Program-made: the position numbers and the translations under genes | The notes under the pieces: model-generated | Seen by the model: the letters and a program-made list of their open reading frames with translations, nothing else | Databases searched by the model: none | Told to the model about the DNA's origin: nothing | Shown: piece after piece, positions 1 to 8,825 of the stretch | How the letters are laid out: each line of letters starts with the position of its first letter | Numbering within the stretch: position 1 is the first letter of the stretch | From: Nitrospirota bacterium | GTDB taxonomy: Bacteria; Nitrospirota; Thermodesulfovibrionia; Thermodesulfovibrionales; JdFR-88 | Length of the DNA stretch: 23,073 bases | Assembly: GCA_021812785.1 (NCBI GenBank) | Contig: JAKAMR010000036.1 | Coordinates: 1-23,073, forward strand | Direction: 5' to 3'

Positions 1-1241
1 ATTGATTTATTGATAAGCATCAACTCCCCCGGTATGCGCAGGTTGTGGCGCATGGCCAGCATCAGAAACGCCTCAAGGTATTCCGGGAGGTTTATTTCCT
101 CAAGCGTAAGCCCGTACATGGGCTCAAGCAGGTCGGCAAGCCTCGATTTGAATTCCCGCCGGAAGACCTCCGGATCCACGTCTTCCTGAACATATCCAAG
201 GGTGAAATAGTTTTCTATCAATCGGTCGTAGTCCTTGTTTATAAGGGCTATGAGGGTGCTGGCCAGGGCGTCCTTAATCTCGCTCGTGACTACACCGACG
301 ATGCCGAAATCCAGAAAGGCCAGTTGGCCCGACGGCATGACGAAGATATTTCCCGGATGGGGGTCGGCATGAAAGAAGCCGTCCGTGAAGACCATCTTGA
401 AATATGCGTCCACCCCCAGCTTTGCAAGCCTTTTCCGGTCGAACCCGGCCTCCTCTATGCTCTTTATGTTGTCTATCCGCACGCCGTCTATGCGCTCCAT
501 GACCAGCACCTTCTCCGTCAGATACTCACCGTATATCCTGGGGAACCGGATATCCGGGTTGCCTTCGAAATTCCGCCTGAAGCGGTTGCAGTTCTTCGCC
601 TCCTGTACGAAGTTCATCTCCTTCCTTACAGTGCGGGCGAACTCGTCCACCACTCCCATCGGGTTAAAAAAACGCACGCCCGCAATATGCCTCTCCGTCA
701 GGCGTGCGATCGTGGTAAGGATAGATATGTCTTCTTCTATGGTCTGACTGATGCCGGGGCGCTGGACCTTTACAACCACCCTGGAGCCGTCCATAAGCAC
801 CGCCCTGTGGACCTGGGCAATGGAGGCCGCGGCTATCGGGGTCTCGTCAAAACGGAGGAAGACCTTCGCCATCGGGACCTTTAGTTCTTCCTCTATGACC
901 ATTCTGGCCTTTGAACCGGGGAAAGGCGGGACCTCATCCTGGAGTTTTTTGAACTCGTCCGCGTACTCCGGGCCCACAACGTCCGGCCTGGCCGAGAGTA
1001 TCTGCGCAAGTTTTATGAAGGTGGGGCCAAGCTCCTCGAAGGCAAGCCTTAAATTGCGCGGCATGCCGGGGGATTTGAGCGAAGGCCACTGCCCAAAGGC
1101 CCTGAGGCGTGTGAGGAAAGGCACGTAGCGGCCAAGACGGCCTTCATCCACTACGCGGCCGAAGCCATATTTCAAGAAGACGTTTATTATCTGCTGCAGT
1201 CTTCTTGCCGTCTTATAGCGCTTGCGTAAAAAGGGATTCAA
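1..1241 (-). CDS. ubiB: UbiB/AarF (ABC1) atypical protein kinase, 3' end outside window
   Basis: Reading the minus strand from 1241 gives 413 open residues that run off the left edge. The family is usually about 550 residues, so the C-terminal part with its membrane helices is missing from the window. Seen: the KxGQ-type motif as KLAQ (77-80), the alanine-rich loop AAAS (137-140), nucleotide-binding Lys in VVVK (about 158), HADPHPGN (291-298) and the metal-binding DFG (311-313). UbiB-type kinases are membrane-associated ATPases that support ubiquinone or related isoprenoid-lipid metabolism; the substrate here is unknown. No ATG fits. I chose TTG at 1239-1241 because an in-frame stop lies shortly upstream and no better initiator precedes the conserved region; its ribosome site is weak. 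It follows the phasin-like gene by 60 bases on the same strand. The KxGQ glycine is alanine here. Family assignment is near certain, start uncertain. Confidence 0.9.
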   Translation of the reverse strand, partial: MNPFLRKRYKTARRLQQIINVFLKYGFGRVVDEGRLGRYVPFLTRLRAFGQWPSLKSPGMPRNLRLAFEELGPTFIKLAQILSARPDVVGPEYADEFKKLQDEVPPFPGSKARMVIEEELKVPMAKVFLRFDETPIAAASIAQVHRAVLMDGSRVVVKVQRPGISQTIEEDISILTTIARLTERHIAGVRFFNPMGVVDEFARTVRKEMNFVQEAKNCNRFRRNFEGNPDIRFPRIYGEYLTEKVLVMERIDGVRIDNIKSIEEAGFDRKRLAKLGVDAYFKMVFTDGFFHADPHPGNIFVMPSGQLAFLDFGIVGVVTSEIKDALASTLIALINKDYDRLIENYFTLGYVQEDVDPEVFRREFKSRLADLLEPMYGLTLEEINLPEYLEAFLMLAMRHNLRIPGELMLINKS

Positions 1242-1301
1242 AAAAGGATTTCCGGGACGGGCATATTTTTATTTTTTTATTTTATTTTTCCGGATTCCGC
1301 C

Positions 1302-1634
1302 TTACTCGTCAGGTATTATCTTCTCTTCGGGCCCGCTCCGCGCCTCCAGCCTCTTGACCCGCAGAGACAACGCCTGGACCTTCCGGCTCATGGCCTCCAC
1401 GTCGTCCTTCGTTGGGAGATTCATCTTCTGGAGCGCCTTTTCAACCACCTCGCCTACCGATTTATTGAACTCCGAGGTGCTTTTTTCAGCTATGTCGGTC
1501 CATTCCCTTATCAGTTTGGCACCCTGTGACTGGCTGAGCTCTCCCTTTTTTACAAAGTCATCGACAAGCTCACCGAACTTCTCCTGAATGCCGACCCCTG
1601 CCAGCAGCGTTTTCCTGATAATATCCGTTATCAT
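1302..1634 (-). CDS. phasin-like coiled-coil protein (PHA granule-associated family)
   Basis: This 110-residue, highly charged, almost wholly helical protein has no signal peptide. The first 75 residues (ITDIIRKTLLAGVGIQEKFG onward) look like the amphipathic helix of phasin-family and PhaF-like proteins. The last third (EAMSRKVQALSLRVKRLEAR) has clear heptad spacing and should be a short coiled coil for oligomerisation. Family members bind polyhydroxyalkanoate granules or act as small structural or regulatory proteins. In many bacteria without PHA synthesis they are found beside ubiB, which is the arrangement here. It lies 68 bases after alaS and 60 before the UbiB gene, so it may be cotranscribed with either. 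No PHA synthase is in the window, so a role in PHA storage is not supported; a membrane or lipid role with UbiB is only inference. Confidence 0.75.
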   Translation of the reverse strand: MITDIIRKTLLAGVGIQEKFGELVDDFVKKGELSQSQGAKLIREWTDIAEKSTSEFNKSVGEVVEKALQKMNLPTKDDVEAMSRKVQALSLRVKRLEARSGPEEKIIPDE

Positions 1635-1702
1635 TAGAAACCCCCGCTTTGATAGGTTTTACTTTATTCAATTTAACTTTTTAATTTTTCTTCCAGGTCT
1701 CT

Positions 1703-4333
1703 TTATCCGTTTCTGATCCTCTTTTCGACCATATCGTATACCTTTTGAAGGGCACTGTCCAGTTTTTCAACCTCTTTTGTCCCGCCCTGGGCCAGTTCCG
1801 GCTTCCCTCCGCCCCTTCCACCGGCGAGGGCCGCCACCTCTCCCAGTATATCACCGGCCTTTACCTTCCCGGTAAGGTCCTTTGTAACAGTGGCCAGGAG
1901 CGCGCCTTCTCCTGTCGCAAGGACGATCACACCGGAGCCGATGCGGTCCCTGAGACCGTCGGCCAGTTCCCGCAGCTCTTTCTGATTGAAACCGGATATC
2001 TTTTGGGAAAGCACCTTCACGCCGTTGACAGGCCTTGCCATGTCCATTAGCTCCCCGGCCACTCCCATGGCGGAAACTGTCCTGGTCTTCTGAAGCTCCT
2101 TCTCCACGGACTTCAGCCGTTCGATAAGCTCGCTTACTTTCTCCAGGGGCTTGTCGGTCTTAAGCAGAGCGGCCATGTCCTTCAACTCATTTCTCTTGGC
2201 CCTTATAAAAGCAAATGCCGCCTGCCCGGTAAAGGCCTCTATCCTCCGAATGCCGGAGGCGACGGAACCCTCAGCCACGATCATAAAAGGCCCTATCTCC
2301 CCGGTCGCCCTCACATGCGTGCCGCCGCAGAGTTCCTTGCTAACGGAAGGGACGCTGACCACCCTGACGTTTTCGCCGTATTTTTCACCAAAAAGGGCGG
2401 TAGCCCCGCGGGAGATCGCCTCCTCCACGGCCATCTGCACGGTCTCTACGGGCCGGTTGGCCATTATCTCCCTGTTGACGATGTCTTCCACTTCTTCCAG
2501 TTCATGGGCCGTCAGCCCGGAGAAATGAGTAAAGTCAAACCGCAGCCTCTCCGGCTCCACCAGAGAGCCAGCCTGTTTTACATGCTCCCCTAGGACCGCC
2601 CTCAACGCGGAATGAAGGAGGTGCGTGGCCGTGTGGTTCCCCATCACCGCCTTCCTGATGGGTTCATCCACATGGGCCTCGACGCTGTCCCAAACTCTAA
2701 GGCTGCCGTTTTCCACTTTCACATGGTGCGCTATAAAACCATCAATCGGTTTTTTGGTATCGAAAACCATCAACGAGCTTTTTCCGGAGCCTATCCAGCC
2801 CTTGTCGCCCACTTGTCCGCCGCTTTCACCGTAAAAGGGCGTTTTATCCAGTACGACAAGAGCCTCTTCGCCCTTGCCGATCTCTTCAACCACATGGCCG
2901 TCTTTAATTATGGCCTTAACCACGGCCCCGGTCCTCAAGGTCTCATAGCCTACAAAATCCGTAGGGCCAAGCTCCGCGGCAAGCTCCCTGTATATGGATT
3001 CCGCGGCGCCCTCTTCCTGCACCCAAGACGCCCGCGCACGTTCTCTCTGGACCTGCATCTCCCGGGTAAAACCCTCTTCGTCCACGGCGAAGTTCTCCTC
3101 CGCGGCCACATCCCTCACGATATCCAGCGGGAATCCGAAGGTGTCGTAAAGTTTAAAGACCTCGCTGCCGGGAATAGCCCTTTTACCCTCTTTTTTAAGG
3201 GCGGAGAGGAGGTCGTCAAGCAGCCTCATGCCCTGCTCAAGGGTATTTGAGAACCTCTCCTCCTCGAAACGGAGCACCGTCTTTGTGCGTTCGGCCTCCA
3301 ACGCAAGCTCCGGGTAAACTGAGGACATCGCGGCGGGGACGGAATCCACCATGCTCCACAGCGACGGACCTTCAAGGCCCAGCTTCCTCGCGTACCGGGA
3401 GGCCCTCCTTATGATCCGCCTGAGGACGTATCCCCTGCCCTCATTGGAAGGAGTAACCCCGTCCGCAAGCAGAAAAGAGATCGACCTCAGATGATCGGCA
3501 ATAACACGGATCGGGATGTTCAATTTTTCATCAGGGCCGTATTTTTTGCCGGAGCGGGCCTCGATGGAGGCTATGATCCCGGAAAACAGGTCCGAATCAA
3601 AATTATTGAGCTTGCCCTGCAGTACCGCCGCGACCCGTTCAAGTCCCATGCCGGTGTCTATGCTGGGCCTTGGAAGCGGGGTGAGCGCCCCGGACTCATC
3701 CCTGTTATATTGCATGAACACAAGGTTCCATATCTCAAGGTACCTGTCGCAGTCGCAACCCGGCTTGCATTCCGGCTTTCCGCAGCCTATCGACGAGCCC
3801 TGGTCTATGATTATCTCCGAGCAGGGGCCGCAGGGCCCGGTGTCGGCCATCTGCCAGAAATTGTCCTTGGCCCCGAGCCTGACGATGCGTTCTGCGGGGA
3901 CACCCGCCACTTCCTGCCAAAGCCCCGCCGCTTCATCGTCTTCCTCATAGACCGTAACCCACAGTTTTTCAGCCGGGAGTCCGTACACCCCGGTAAGCAG
4001 CTTCCAGGCAAACCCGATGGCATCCCGTTTGAAATAGTCACCGAAGGAAAAATTGCCCAGCATCTCAAAAAAAGTGTGATGCCGCGCCGTATGCCCCACA
4101 TTATCAATATCGTTATGCTTACCGCCGGCGCGCATGCATTTCTGGCAGGTAGTGGCCCTGCCGTAGGGACGGGTCTCCTCGCCAAGGAATACGCGCTTGA
4201 ACTGGACCATGCCCGCGTTGGTGAAAAGAAGAGACGGGTCGCCAGCCGGCACAAGAGAGGAGCTTCTTACCGCCTCATGTCCGTTGCTCCTGAAAAAATC
4301 CAGGAAGGCCTTCCTTATTTCGGAGCTTTTCAT
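1703..4333 (-). CDS. alaS: alanine--tRNA ligase
   Basis: This cytoplasmic class II aminoacyl-tRNA synthetase charges tRNA-Ala and hydrolyses mischarged Ser/Gly-tRNA-Ala. At 876 residues it has full family length. Seen: catalytic core with HHTFFEMLGNFSFGDYF (about 85-101), class II motif 3 in DTGMGLERVAAVLQGK, the editing-domain zinc/catalytic residues HTATH (H567, H571) and CGGTH (C669, H673), and a C-terminal C-Ala domain ending in the glycine-rich AALAGGRGGGKPELAQGGT. No key residue is missing. The ATG at 4331-4333 overlaps the TGA of the upstream lipoprotein gene as ATGA, which suggests translational coupling and fixes the start. recX-alaS proximity is common in Gram-negative bacteria. Confidence 0.98.
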   Translation of the reverse strand: MKSSEIRKAFLDFFRSNGHEAVRSSSLVPAGDPSLLFTNAGMVQFKRVFLGEETRPYGRATTCQKCMRAGGKHNDIDNVGHTARHHTFFEMLGNFSFGDYFKRDAIGFAWKLLTGVYGLPAEKLWVTVYEEDDEAAGLWQEVAGVPAERIVRLGAKDNFWQMADTGPCGPCSEIIIDQGSSIGCGKPECKPGCDCDRYLEIWNLVFMQYNRDESGALTPLPRPSIDTGMGLERVAAVLQGKLNNFDSDLFSGIIASIEARSGKKYGPDEKLNIPIRVIADHLRSISFLLADGVTPSNEGRGYVLRRIIRRASRYARKLGLEGPSLWSMVDSVPAAMSSVYPELALEAERTKTVLRFEEERFSNTLEQGMRLLDDLLSALKKEGKRAIPGSEVFKLYDTFGFPLDIVRDVAAEENFAVDEEGFTREMQVQRERARASWVQEEGAAESIYRELAAELGPTDFVGYETLRTGAVVKAIIKDGHVVEEIGKGEEALVVLDKTPFYGESGGQVGDKGWIGSGKSSLMVFDTKKPIDGFIAHHVKVENGSLRVWDSVEAHVDEPIRKAVMGNHTATHLLHSALRAVLGEHVKQAGSLVEPERLRFDFTHFSGLTAHELEEVEDIVNREIMANRPVETVQMAVEEAISRGATALFGEKYGENVRVVSVPSVSKELCGGTHVRATGEIGPFMIVAEGSVASGIRRIEAFTGQAAFAFIRAKRNELKDMAALLKTDKPLEKVSELIERLKSVEKELQKTRTVSAMGVAGELMDMARPVNGVKVLSQKISGFNQKELRELADGLRDRIGSGVIVLATGEGALLATVTKDLTGKVKAGDILGEVAALAGGRGGGKPELAQGGTKEVEKLDSALQKVYDMVEKRIRNG

Positions 4334-4713
4334 TTAATTTCGGTGTTCGGGGAAATGAATTTCCTGGAAGATATCCCCGAGGACGTCATCTCGGTTACCT
4401 TTCCGTCCGTAAAGAAAAGACTAGTTTTGGAAAGAGAGAGCGTGTCCTTGTATACCCACTGCTGCCTGCTTTTGCCATCCTTTGTGGGGGACAGGATATT
4501 CACCTCAGACGGCGCGCCCCAGGCATACCTCACCTCATCCGGCGTCATGCCCATGGATACTTTCCCTTCTCTTATGAGCTTCTGGGTGGCCTCAGGATAT
4601 CCGCTTATCTCGGAAGGCGAATATCTTACTTCCTGCTGGCAGCCCATGGCGCCCATAAGGAAAAAAACAACCGCAAGAAAAAAGACAGCTACAAAAGTGC
4701 TCTTCGCTTTCAT
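4330..4713 (-). CDS. small BamE/SmpA-like outer-membrane lipoprotein
   Basis: This 127-residue precursor begins with a lysine-containing n-region and a hydrophobic stretch ending in the lipobox LMGAMGC, so signal peptidase II should leave a lipidated cysteine near residue 25. The mature part contains REGKVSMGMTPDEVRYAWGAPSEV, the hallmark of the SmpA/OmlA/BamE fold, and a QQWVYKD strand followed by a short FTDGKVTEM strand. BamE proteins are accessory subunits of the outer-membrane beta-barrel assembly machine. This could be BamE or one of its many paralogues, so no symbol is given. It begins at the base where recX ends (TAATG), has a strong ribosome site (GAGGAGG, 7 bases upstream) inside recX, and ends in ATGA with alaS. 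Its position inside the recX-alaS gap is unusual. Confidence 0.8.
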   Translation of the reverse strand: MKAKSTFVAVFFLAVVFFLMGAMGCQQEVRYSPSEISGYPEATQKLIREGKVSMGMTPDEVRYAWGAPSEVNILSPTKDGKSRQQWVYKDTLSLSKTSLFFTDGKVTEMTSSGISSRKFISPNTEIK

Positions 4714-5258
4714 TAATCTTCCTCCTCTAATTTTAAAAAAACCTGCCTTATCGTTTGGGAAGAAAAACCCCGGCGCGACAGTGCGCCATATAATTTTCTT
4801 TTCCGCGCTTCAGCGTTTCTTTTCCGTTCCTCAGGGCTTTCACTCCCTGCCTCCCGGCCGGCCCTTTCCATGGTCCTCAGCTTTTTAAGAGCCGTACTCA
4901 TGGCCCCTTCAAATTCATCATATCCCGCGAGCGCTTCTTCGGCAAGCCCAGCGGATATGCCCCTTTTAAGCAGATAACCCCTGGCCCCGAGCCTGCCCAG
5001 CCTCCGTGTCTCCCTGGCAAGCCTCGTAAGCGCCCCTGCAAGGGCCGAATCATTTATATAACCAAGTCTTTCCAGCTTTTGCAAGACTTCATCGGCCTGC
5101 TGACCGGTAAAACCCTTCAGGCCCAGCTTTTCCCGCAATTCCGCGCTGCTTCTGCCTCTGTAACCAAGGAGCCTGAGGGCGTAACGGAAGGCGTCATTCA
5201 CTCCTTGCCCCTTTATCCCTGCAGGAGGAAGGCTTTCCTTTTGGGAGGACAAAAGCAC
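4713..5258 (-). CDS. recX: regulatory protein RecX
   Basis: RecX binds RecA filaments in the cytoplasm and limits RecA recombinase and coprotease activity. The 181-residue frame shows the typical tandem three-helix repeats: YALRLLGYRGRSSAELREKL, then VLQKLERLGYINDSALAGAL, and a C-terminal repeat RKRKLYGALSRRGFSSQTI. It lies two genes downstream of recA on the same strand, as expected. The longest start is GTG at 5256-5258 with a poor ribosome site. GTG at 5199-5201 (second residues NDAFRYALRLL, preceded by AAGGGGCAAGGA) starts right at the conserved domain and is a good alternative giving about 162 residues. Its stop overlaps the next ATG by one base. Function is confident, exact start is not. 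Confidence 0.9.
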   Translation of the reverse strand: MLLSSQKESLPPAGIKGQGVNDAFRYALRLLGYRGRSSAELREKLGLKGFTGQQADEVLQKLERLGYINDSALAGALTRLARETRRLGRLGARGYLLKRGISAGLAEEALAGYDEFEGAMSTALKKLRTMERAGREAGSESPEERKRNAEARKRKLYGALSRRGFSSQTIRQVFLKLEEED

Positions 5259-5302
5259 ATTTTGCTCTCAGGAAGAAAAAACGCCCGCCCGGCTTTTTTA
5301 TG

Positions 5303-6466
5303 TCAGCGGGAGAACCGCTCAATACTTATGTCTCCCCCGCCCTTCTGGTCGAACATCTCCTTGGTGTTGCGCACGCCCTTGACCTTGAGGTCCAGGTCTT
5401 CCGGGTTGCTCGCCTGCTTGAGGGCCTCCTCATAGGTTATGAGCCCGGTCTCAAAGAGTTCCAGAATGGACTGGTCGAACGTCTGCATGCCGTAATGGAC
5501 CTTCCCCTGCTCTATAAAATCATGTATCAGGGAAGTCTTGGCAGGGTCGGTAACGCAGTCTCTTATGGTGGAAGTGGCGATGAGCACCTCCACCGCCGGC
5601 ACCCTGCCTTTTCCATCGGCTCTCGGAAGGAGCCTTAAGGATGTTATGCCCCTCAGGATGGCCGCCAGCTGTATGCGGACCTGGTGCTGGTGATAAGGCG
5701 GGAAAAAAGATATTATCCTGTTTACCGTCTCCGAGGCGTCAAGCGTGTGCAGGGTGCTTAGCACCAGATGGCCTGTTTCGGCAGCCATAAGGGCTGTCTG
5801 GATAGTGTCAAAGTCTCTCATCTCGCCGACAAGGATAACATCGGGGTCCTGCCTGAGGGCGGACCGGAGTGCCTTCGCGAAACTCTTCGTGTCGGCCCCA
5901 ACCTCCCGCTGGTTAAGCAGGCTTTTTTTGTCCTTGTGCGTATACTCCACAGGGTCCTCGATGGTCATTATGTTCACCCTTTTGGTGGAGTTGATATGGT
6001 CTATCATGGCGGCAAGGGTTGTGGATTTGCCGCTTCCGGTCGTCCCGGTGACAAGCACAAGACCTCTTTCCTCAAGCGCCAGTTTTTTCAGTATGGGAGG
6101 CAGCGTGAGCTCGTCTATGCCCGGTATCCTGGTGGGTATGACCCTGAACACCAGGCCCAGTGTGCCCCGCTGCAAAAAAGCATTGCACCTGAACCTGCCA
6201 AGGCCGGAAATGCTGTACGCGAAATCAAGGTCCGCCTCTTTCTTGAAAAGCTCTCTCTGGGGGGCGGTCATGACCGAGAAGGCAAGCCTCACCGCCTCCT
6301 CCTTGGAGATAGCCGGGCTGCCTTCCCTTAACTCAAGCGCGCCGTTTCTCCTGAAGACCGGGGGGCTGCCTACTTTTATATGCAGATCGGAGGCCCCGGC
6401 GGCAACGGCTTCTTTCAGGAGATCATTTATCTCTATTTGCCCCCCGGGGGCATCATTTGTCCCCAT
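5303..6466 (-). CDS. pilT: type IV pilus retraction ATPase PilT
   Basis: PilT is a hexameric cytoplasmic ATPase that depolymerises type IV pili for twitching motility. The 387-residue protein has the N-terminal PAS-like [15 protein letters not shown] region (about 25-39), Walker [10 protein letters not shown] (141-149), Asp box TIEDPVEY (168-175), Walker [11 protein letters not shown] (209-218) and His box [11 protein letters not shown] (231-241). The C-terminal segment with STIRDCV and [19 protein letters not shown] corresponds to the AIRNLIRE-type region of PilT rather than PilU. Its ATG lies inside the last codons of recA (14-base overlap), so it is expressed from the recA transcript. No pilin, pilB or pilC is in the window. 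Which PilT paralogue it is cannot be told here. Confidence 0.95.
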   Translation of the reverse strand: MGTNDAPGGQIEINDLLKEAVAAGASDLHIKVGSPPVFRRNGALELREGSPAISKEEAVRLAFSVMTAPQRELFKKEADLDFAYSISGLGRFRCNAFLQRGTLGLVFRVIPTRIPGIDELTLPPILKKLALEERGLVLVTGTTGSGKSTTLAAMIDHINSTKRVNIMTIEDPVEYTHKDKKSLLNQREVGADTKSFAKALRSALRQDPDVILVGEMRDFDTIQTALMAAETGHLVLSTLHTLDASETVNRIISFFPPYHQHQVRIQLAAILRGITSLRLLPRADGKGRVPAVEVLIATSTIRDCVTDPAKTSLIHDFIEQGKVHYGMQTFDQSILELFETGLITYEEALKQASNPEDLDLKVKGVRNTKEMFDQKGGGDISIERFSR

Positions 6467-7472
6467 TGGCTCCGTTACTCCGTTTCAGGTTCGCAACCTC
6501 GAAAATCTTCGCCTCTATCTCCAAGGCGGCTTCAGGGTTGCCCTTAAGGTACTCTTTTGCGTTGTCCCTGCCCTGCCCTATCCTGGTCCCGCCGTAGCTG
6601 TACCAGGAGCCGGACTTCTCTACGATGCCTTTTTCAACTCCGATATCTATAAGCTCCCCGTTTCTGGAGATGCCCTCGTTGAAATATATATCGAATTCAG
6701 CCTGCCTGAAGGGCGGCGCCACCTTGTTCTTTACGACCTTGACGCGGACCCTTCCTCCTGTAAGCTCCTGATTTTCTTTAATGCCCTCTATCTTTCTTAT
6801 ATCCAGCCTCATCGTTGCATAAAACTTAAGCGCATTGCCGCCCGTGGTCGTCTCCGGGTTCCCGAACATCACACCTATCTTCATCCTGATCTGGTTTATG
6901 AATATGACGGTCGTGCGGGATTTGGCTATGGCCGCAGTGAGCTTTCTTAATGCCTGGCTCATGAGCCTTGCCTGTAAGCCCGGAAGTGAATCCCCCATGT
7001 CCCCTTCTATCTCCGCCTTCGGCACGAGGGCTGCAACCGAGTCCAGAACGATTACATCCACCGCTCCGCTTCTGACCAGCGTTTCGGCCACCTCAAGGGC
7101 CTGCTCCCCCGTGTCCGGCTGAGAGATGAGCAGTTCCCCCGCGTTGACGCCAAGCTTGCCTGCGTAGTTTATGTCCAGGGCGTGCTCGGCATCTATAAAA
7201 GCGGCTACCCCGCCCTCTTTCTGCGCCTGCGCAATGGCGGACAACGCCAGGGTGGTCTTCCCCGAAGACTCAGGCCCGTATATCTCTATCACACGCCCCC
7301 TGGGGAAACCGCCGATCCCGGTTGCGATGTCAAGGGTGAGAGAGCCGGTGGGAATGGCGGCAACCCCCTCGGCTACGCCTTCGGCCCCAAGCTTCATTAT
7401 CGCGCCCTTGCCGAAATTCTTCTCTATCTGCGCAATGGCCATCTCGAGGGCCTTTGTCTTTTCCTTGTTCAT
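6453..7472 (-). CDS. recA: recombinase RecA
   Basis: RecA forms ATP-dependent filaments on single-stranded DNA, drives strand exchange and triggers LexA cleavage. The protein has 339 residues with Walker A GPESSGKT (66-73), Walker [13 protein letters not shown] and the loop region with [20 protein letters not shown]. The frame is open much further upstream (to 7631), but that extension overlaps the thpR 3' end and is lysine-rich low-complexity sequence. The family N-terminus begins at [23 protein letters not shown] at 7470-7472 has GGGGAG nine bases upstream; the ATG at 7479-7481 sits directly against that site and is less likely. The 94-base upstream gap is AT-rich. No LexA box was recognised there. 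It is followed by overlapping pilT, then recX. Confidence 0.97.
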   Translation of the reverse strand: MNKEKTKALEMAIAQIEKNFGKGAIMKLGAEGVAEGVAAIPTGSLTLDIATGIGGFPRGRVIEIYGPESSGKTTLALSAIAQAQKEGGVAAFIDAEHALDINYAGKLGVNAGELLISQPDTGEQALEVAETLVRSGAVDVIVLDSVAALVPKAEIEGDMGDSLPGLQARLMSQALRKLTAAIAKSRTTVIFINQIRMKIGVMFGNPETTTGGNALKFYATMRLDIRKIEGIKENQELTGGRVRVKVVKNKVAPPFRQAEFDIYFNEGISRNGELIDIGVEKGIVEKSGSWYSYGGTRIGQGRDNAKEYLKGNPEAALEIEAKIFEVANLKRSNGANGDK

Positions 7473-7481
7473 GGCTTCCAT

Positions 7482-7487
7482 CTCCCC
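7482..7487 (-). promoter_or_regulatory. ribosome binding site deciding the recA start
   Basis: On the minus strand GGGGAG lies nine bases before the ATG at 7470-7472 and immediately against the ATG at 7479-7481. The spacing favours the downstream ATG, which also matches the conserved RecA N-terminus. Confidence 0.6.
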
Positions 7488-7566
7488 TTTCACAAAAAGG
7501 TTTTTGTTTTTTATTTTTTTAATCTTTGGGCGCGTTTTTGTTTTATGTTTTTTGTCCTTAAAAAAA

Positions 7567-8199
7567 CTAAAAACCGCCGAATTCGATCTTCGCCAACCTG
7601 CTGTACCTGGCCCCTCCCGGACCAAGCTCACTCCGCATAAGGCTGATATTTTCGAGATTTATCTTACCAAATAAGGCATCCTTAAGGGTAGCAAGCTCAT
7701 CAGCCAGCCTTCTGGCTTCCTCCCGCCCTTCTCCGCCCCTTCCAAAAGAGGACATGGAGCCCATGGCCCGAGGTTCTTTGAGTCTCCCAAGGGTGAGGTG
7801 CGGGGAAAATCCCCCTTTTTCCTGCTGCCCGTAACCGGCCTTCCCCAGTGTCTCCTCTACATTCCGCGCAAGCCCCGCCAAAAGCATCTGGGGGTCTCTT
7901 ATCCCCACCCAGAAGACCCTGGGAGAGCCGTGCCCAGGGAATACGCCCGCGCCCGCCACCTCGATCTCAAAGGGTCTGATCCCGCTCACGGCCTCTTTCA
8001 GAAGGCCGGTCAGCTCCGGGATATGGTCTTCGGTCACCTGGCCAAGGAACTTTATCGTAAGATGCAGGTTTTCAGGCGGTACCCATTTGACATTTTTTCC
8101 CGCCGTGCTCTTTTTTAAAAAAGCTGTATCCGCCGCTATCCGGTCTCTTAATTCCTCAGGAAGCTCAACCGCCACAAAACATCTGATGGAACCTGACAT
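7567..8199 (-). CDS. thpR: RNA 2',3'-cyclic phosphodiesterase (2H family)
   Basis: This 210-residue member of the 2H phosphoesterase (LigT/ThpR) family hydrolyses 2',3'-cyclic phosphodiester ends of RNA to 2'-phosphomonoesters and can ligate tRNA halves in vitro. Both catalytic HxTx motifs are present: HLTI (H46, T48) in [12 protein letters not shown] and HLTL (H134, T136) in [13 protein letters not shown]. The N-terminus [16 protein letters not shown] is also typical. The protein is slightly longer than the usual 180-190 residues because of a glycine/serine-rich insertion after the second motif ([12 protein letters not shown]). pgpA-(cinA)-thpR-recA is a recurring gene order; cinA is absent here. 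It lies 53 bases after pgpA and 94 before recA. Confidence 0.93.
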   Translation of the reverse strand: MSGSIRCFVAVELPEELRDRIAADTAFLKKSTAGKNVKWVPPENLHLTIKFLGQVTEDHIPELTGLLKEAVSGIRPFEIEVAGAGVFPGHGSPRVFWVGIRDPQMLLAGLARNVEETLGKAGYGQQEKGGFSPHLTLGRLKEPRAMGSMSSFGRGGEGREEARRLADELATLKDALFGKINLENISLMRSELGPGGARYSRLAKIEFGGF

Positions 8200-8252
8200 T
8201 TCAACGAACCGGATAAAGGAAAAGGAGGGGTATATACATTTTCATTTTCCCT

Positions 8253-8726
8253 TCATGCAGATATCAGCCTCCATAGGTGAAGGAGGATGTTTGCGGCAAT
8301 GCCGGCCGCGATATCATCAGCCATAACCCCCACGCCGCCGGGCAGGTTCTCCATTTGCCTTATTGGTGGAGGTTTCAAAATATCAAACGCCCTGAACAAC
8401 ACAAAGGCGGCCACGAGGTAACCATCCGAAAGGGCCGAAAGGGGCAGGAACAGGACGCTCACCAGGTAGCCAGCGAATTCGTCGATGATGATATGGCGGG
8501 AGTCCTTGCCAAGCACAAGCTCGGCCTGCCCGGCCGCATAGACCCCTATTAATATGGCAAATACGGCAAAGAAAACAAGCTGAAGCGGCCCCGGTTTTAA
8601 AAGCCATACCAGGATTGCCGCAACGAGCGTGCCGAAAGTCCCCTGGGCGGCCGGAACGTAACCAATGAAAGAAAGTGTGGCGATCTGCCGCAGAAAAAAG
8701 AAAAAACCTGGATGTTTTTTATCCAT
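8253..8726 (-). CDS. pgpA: phosphatidylglycerophosphatase A
   Basis: This 157-residue integral membrane phosphatase removes phosphate from phosphatidylglycerophosphate to give phosphatidylglycerol, the last step of that branch of phospholipid synthesis. Seen: the family signatures YVPAAQGTFGTL, IIIDEFAGYLVSVLFLP, FRAFDILKPPPIR and GGVGVMADDIAAG, with acidic catalytic residues in DEF and DD. At least three hydrophobic segments lie between them. Length is normal. Start ATG at 8724-8726; the ribosome site is weak. thpR follows after 53 bases on the same strand, and the pgpA-thpR-recA order supports the call. Confidence 0.93.
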   Translation of the reverse strand: MDKKHPGFFFFLRQIATLSFIGYVPAAQGTFGTLVAAILVWLLKPGPLQLVFFAVFAILIGVYAAGQAELVLGKDSRHIIIDEFAGYLVSVLFLPLSALSDGYLVAAFVLFRAFDILKPPPIRQMENLPGGVGVMADDIAAGIAANILLHLWRLISA

Positions 8727-8738
8727 TTAAATTCGCTT

Positions 8739-8795
8739 GGGGGAGAGTTTTTACTCACCTCACCCCTTATCCCCTCTCCCAAAGGCTAGGGGTAA
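8739..8795. repeat. degenerate CT-rich intergenic repeat with inverted arms
   Basis: The gap before pgpA holds GGGAGAG (8741-8747) and its exact complement CTCTCCC (8774-8780), with the intervening CTCACCCCTTATCCCCTCTC wording typical of dispersed intergenic repeats in many proteobacterial genomes. A second arm pair (CACCCC at 8761, AGGGGT at 8788) may form a smaller hairpin. Only one copy is visible here, so dispersal is inferred from memory of similar sequences. Confidence 0.4.
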
Positions 8796-8825
8796 AAGGA
8801 AAATTCCAAACCTCATCTACCAGGG

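Noticed and set aside
45..1128. Long plus-strand open frames at the left edge
   Set aside because: They lie antisense to the UbiB kinase, whose minus-strand translation carries all family motifs; the plus-strand products look like no protein family.
3491..4888. 465-residue plus-strand open frame
   Set aside because: Antisense to alaS, the lipoprotein and recX; it is a GC-driven shadow spanning three real genes.
7473..7631. N-terminal extension of recA to 7631
   Set aside because: It overlaps the thpR end, is low-complexity and lysine-rich, and the conserved N-terminus with a good ribosome site starts at 7472.
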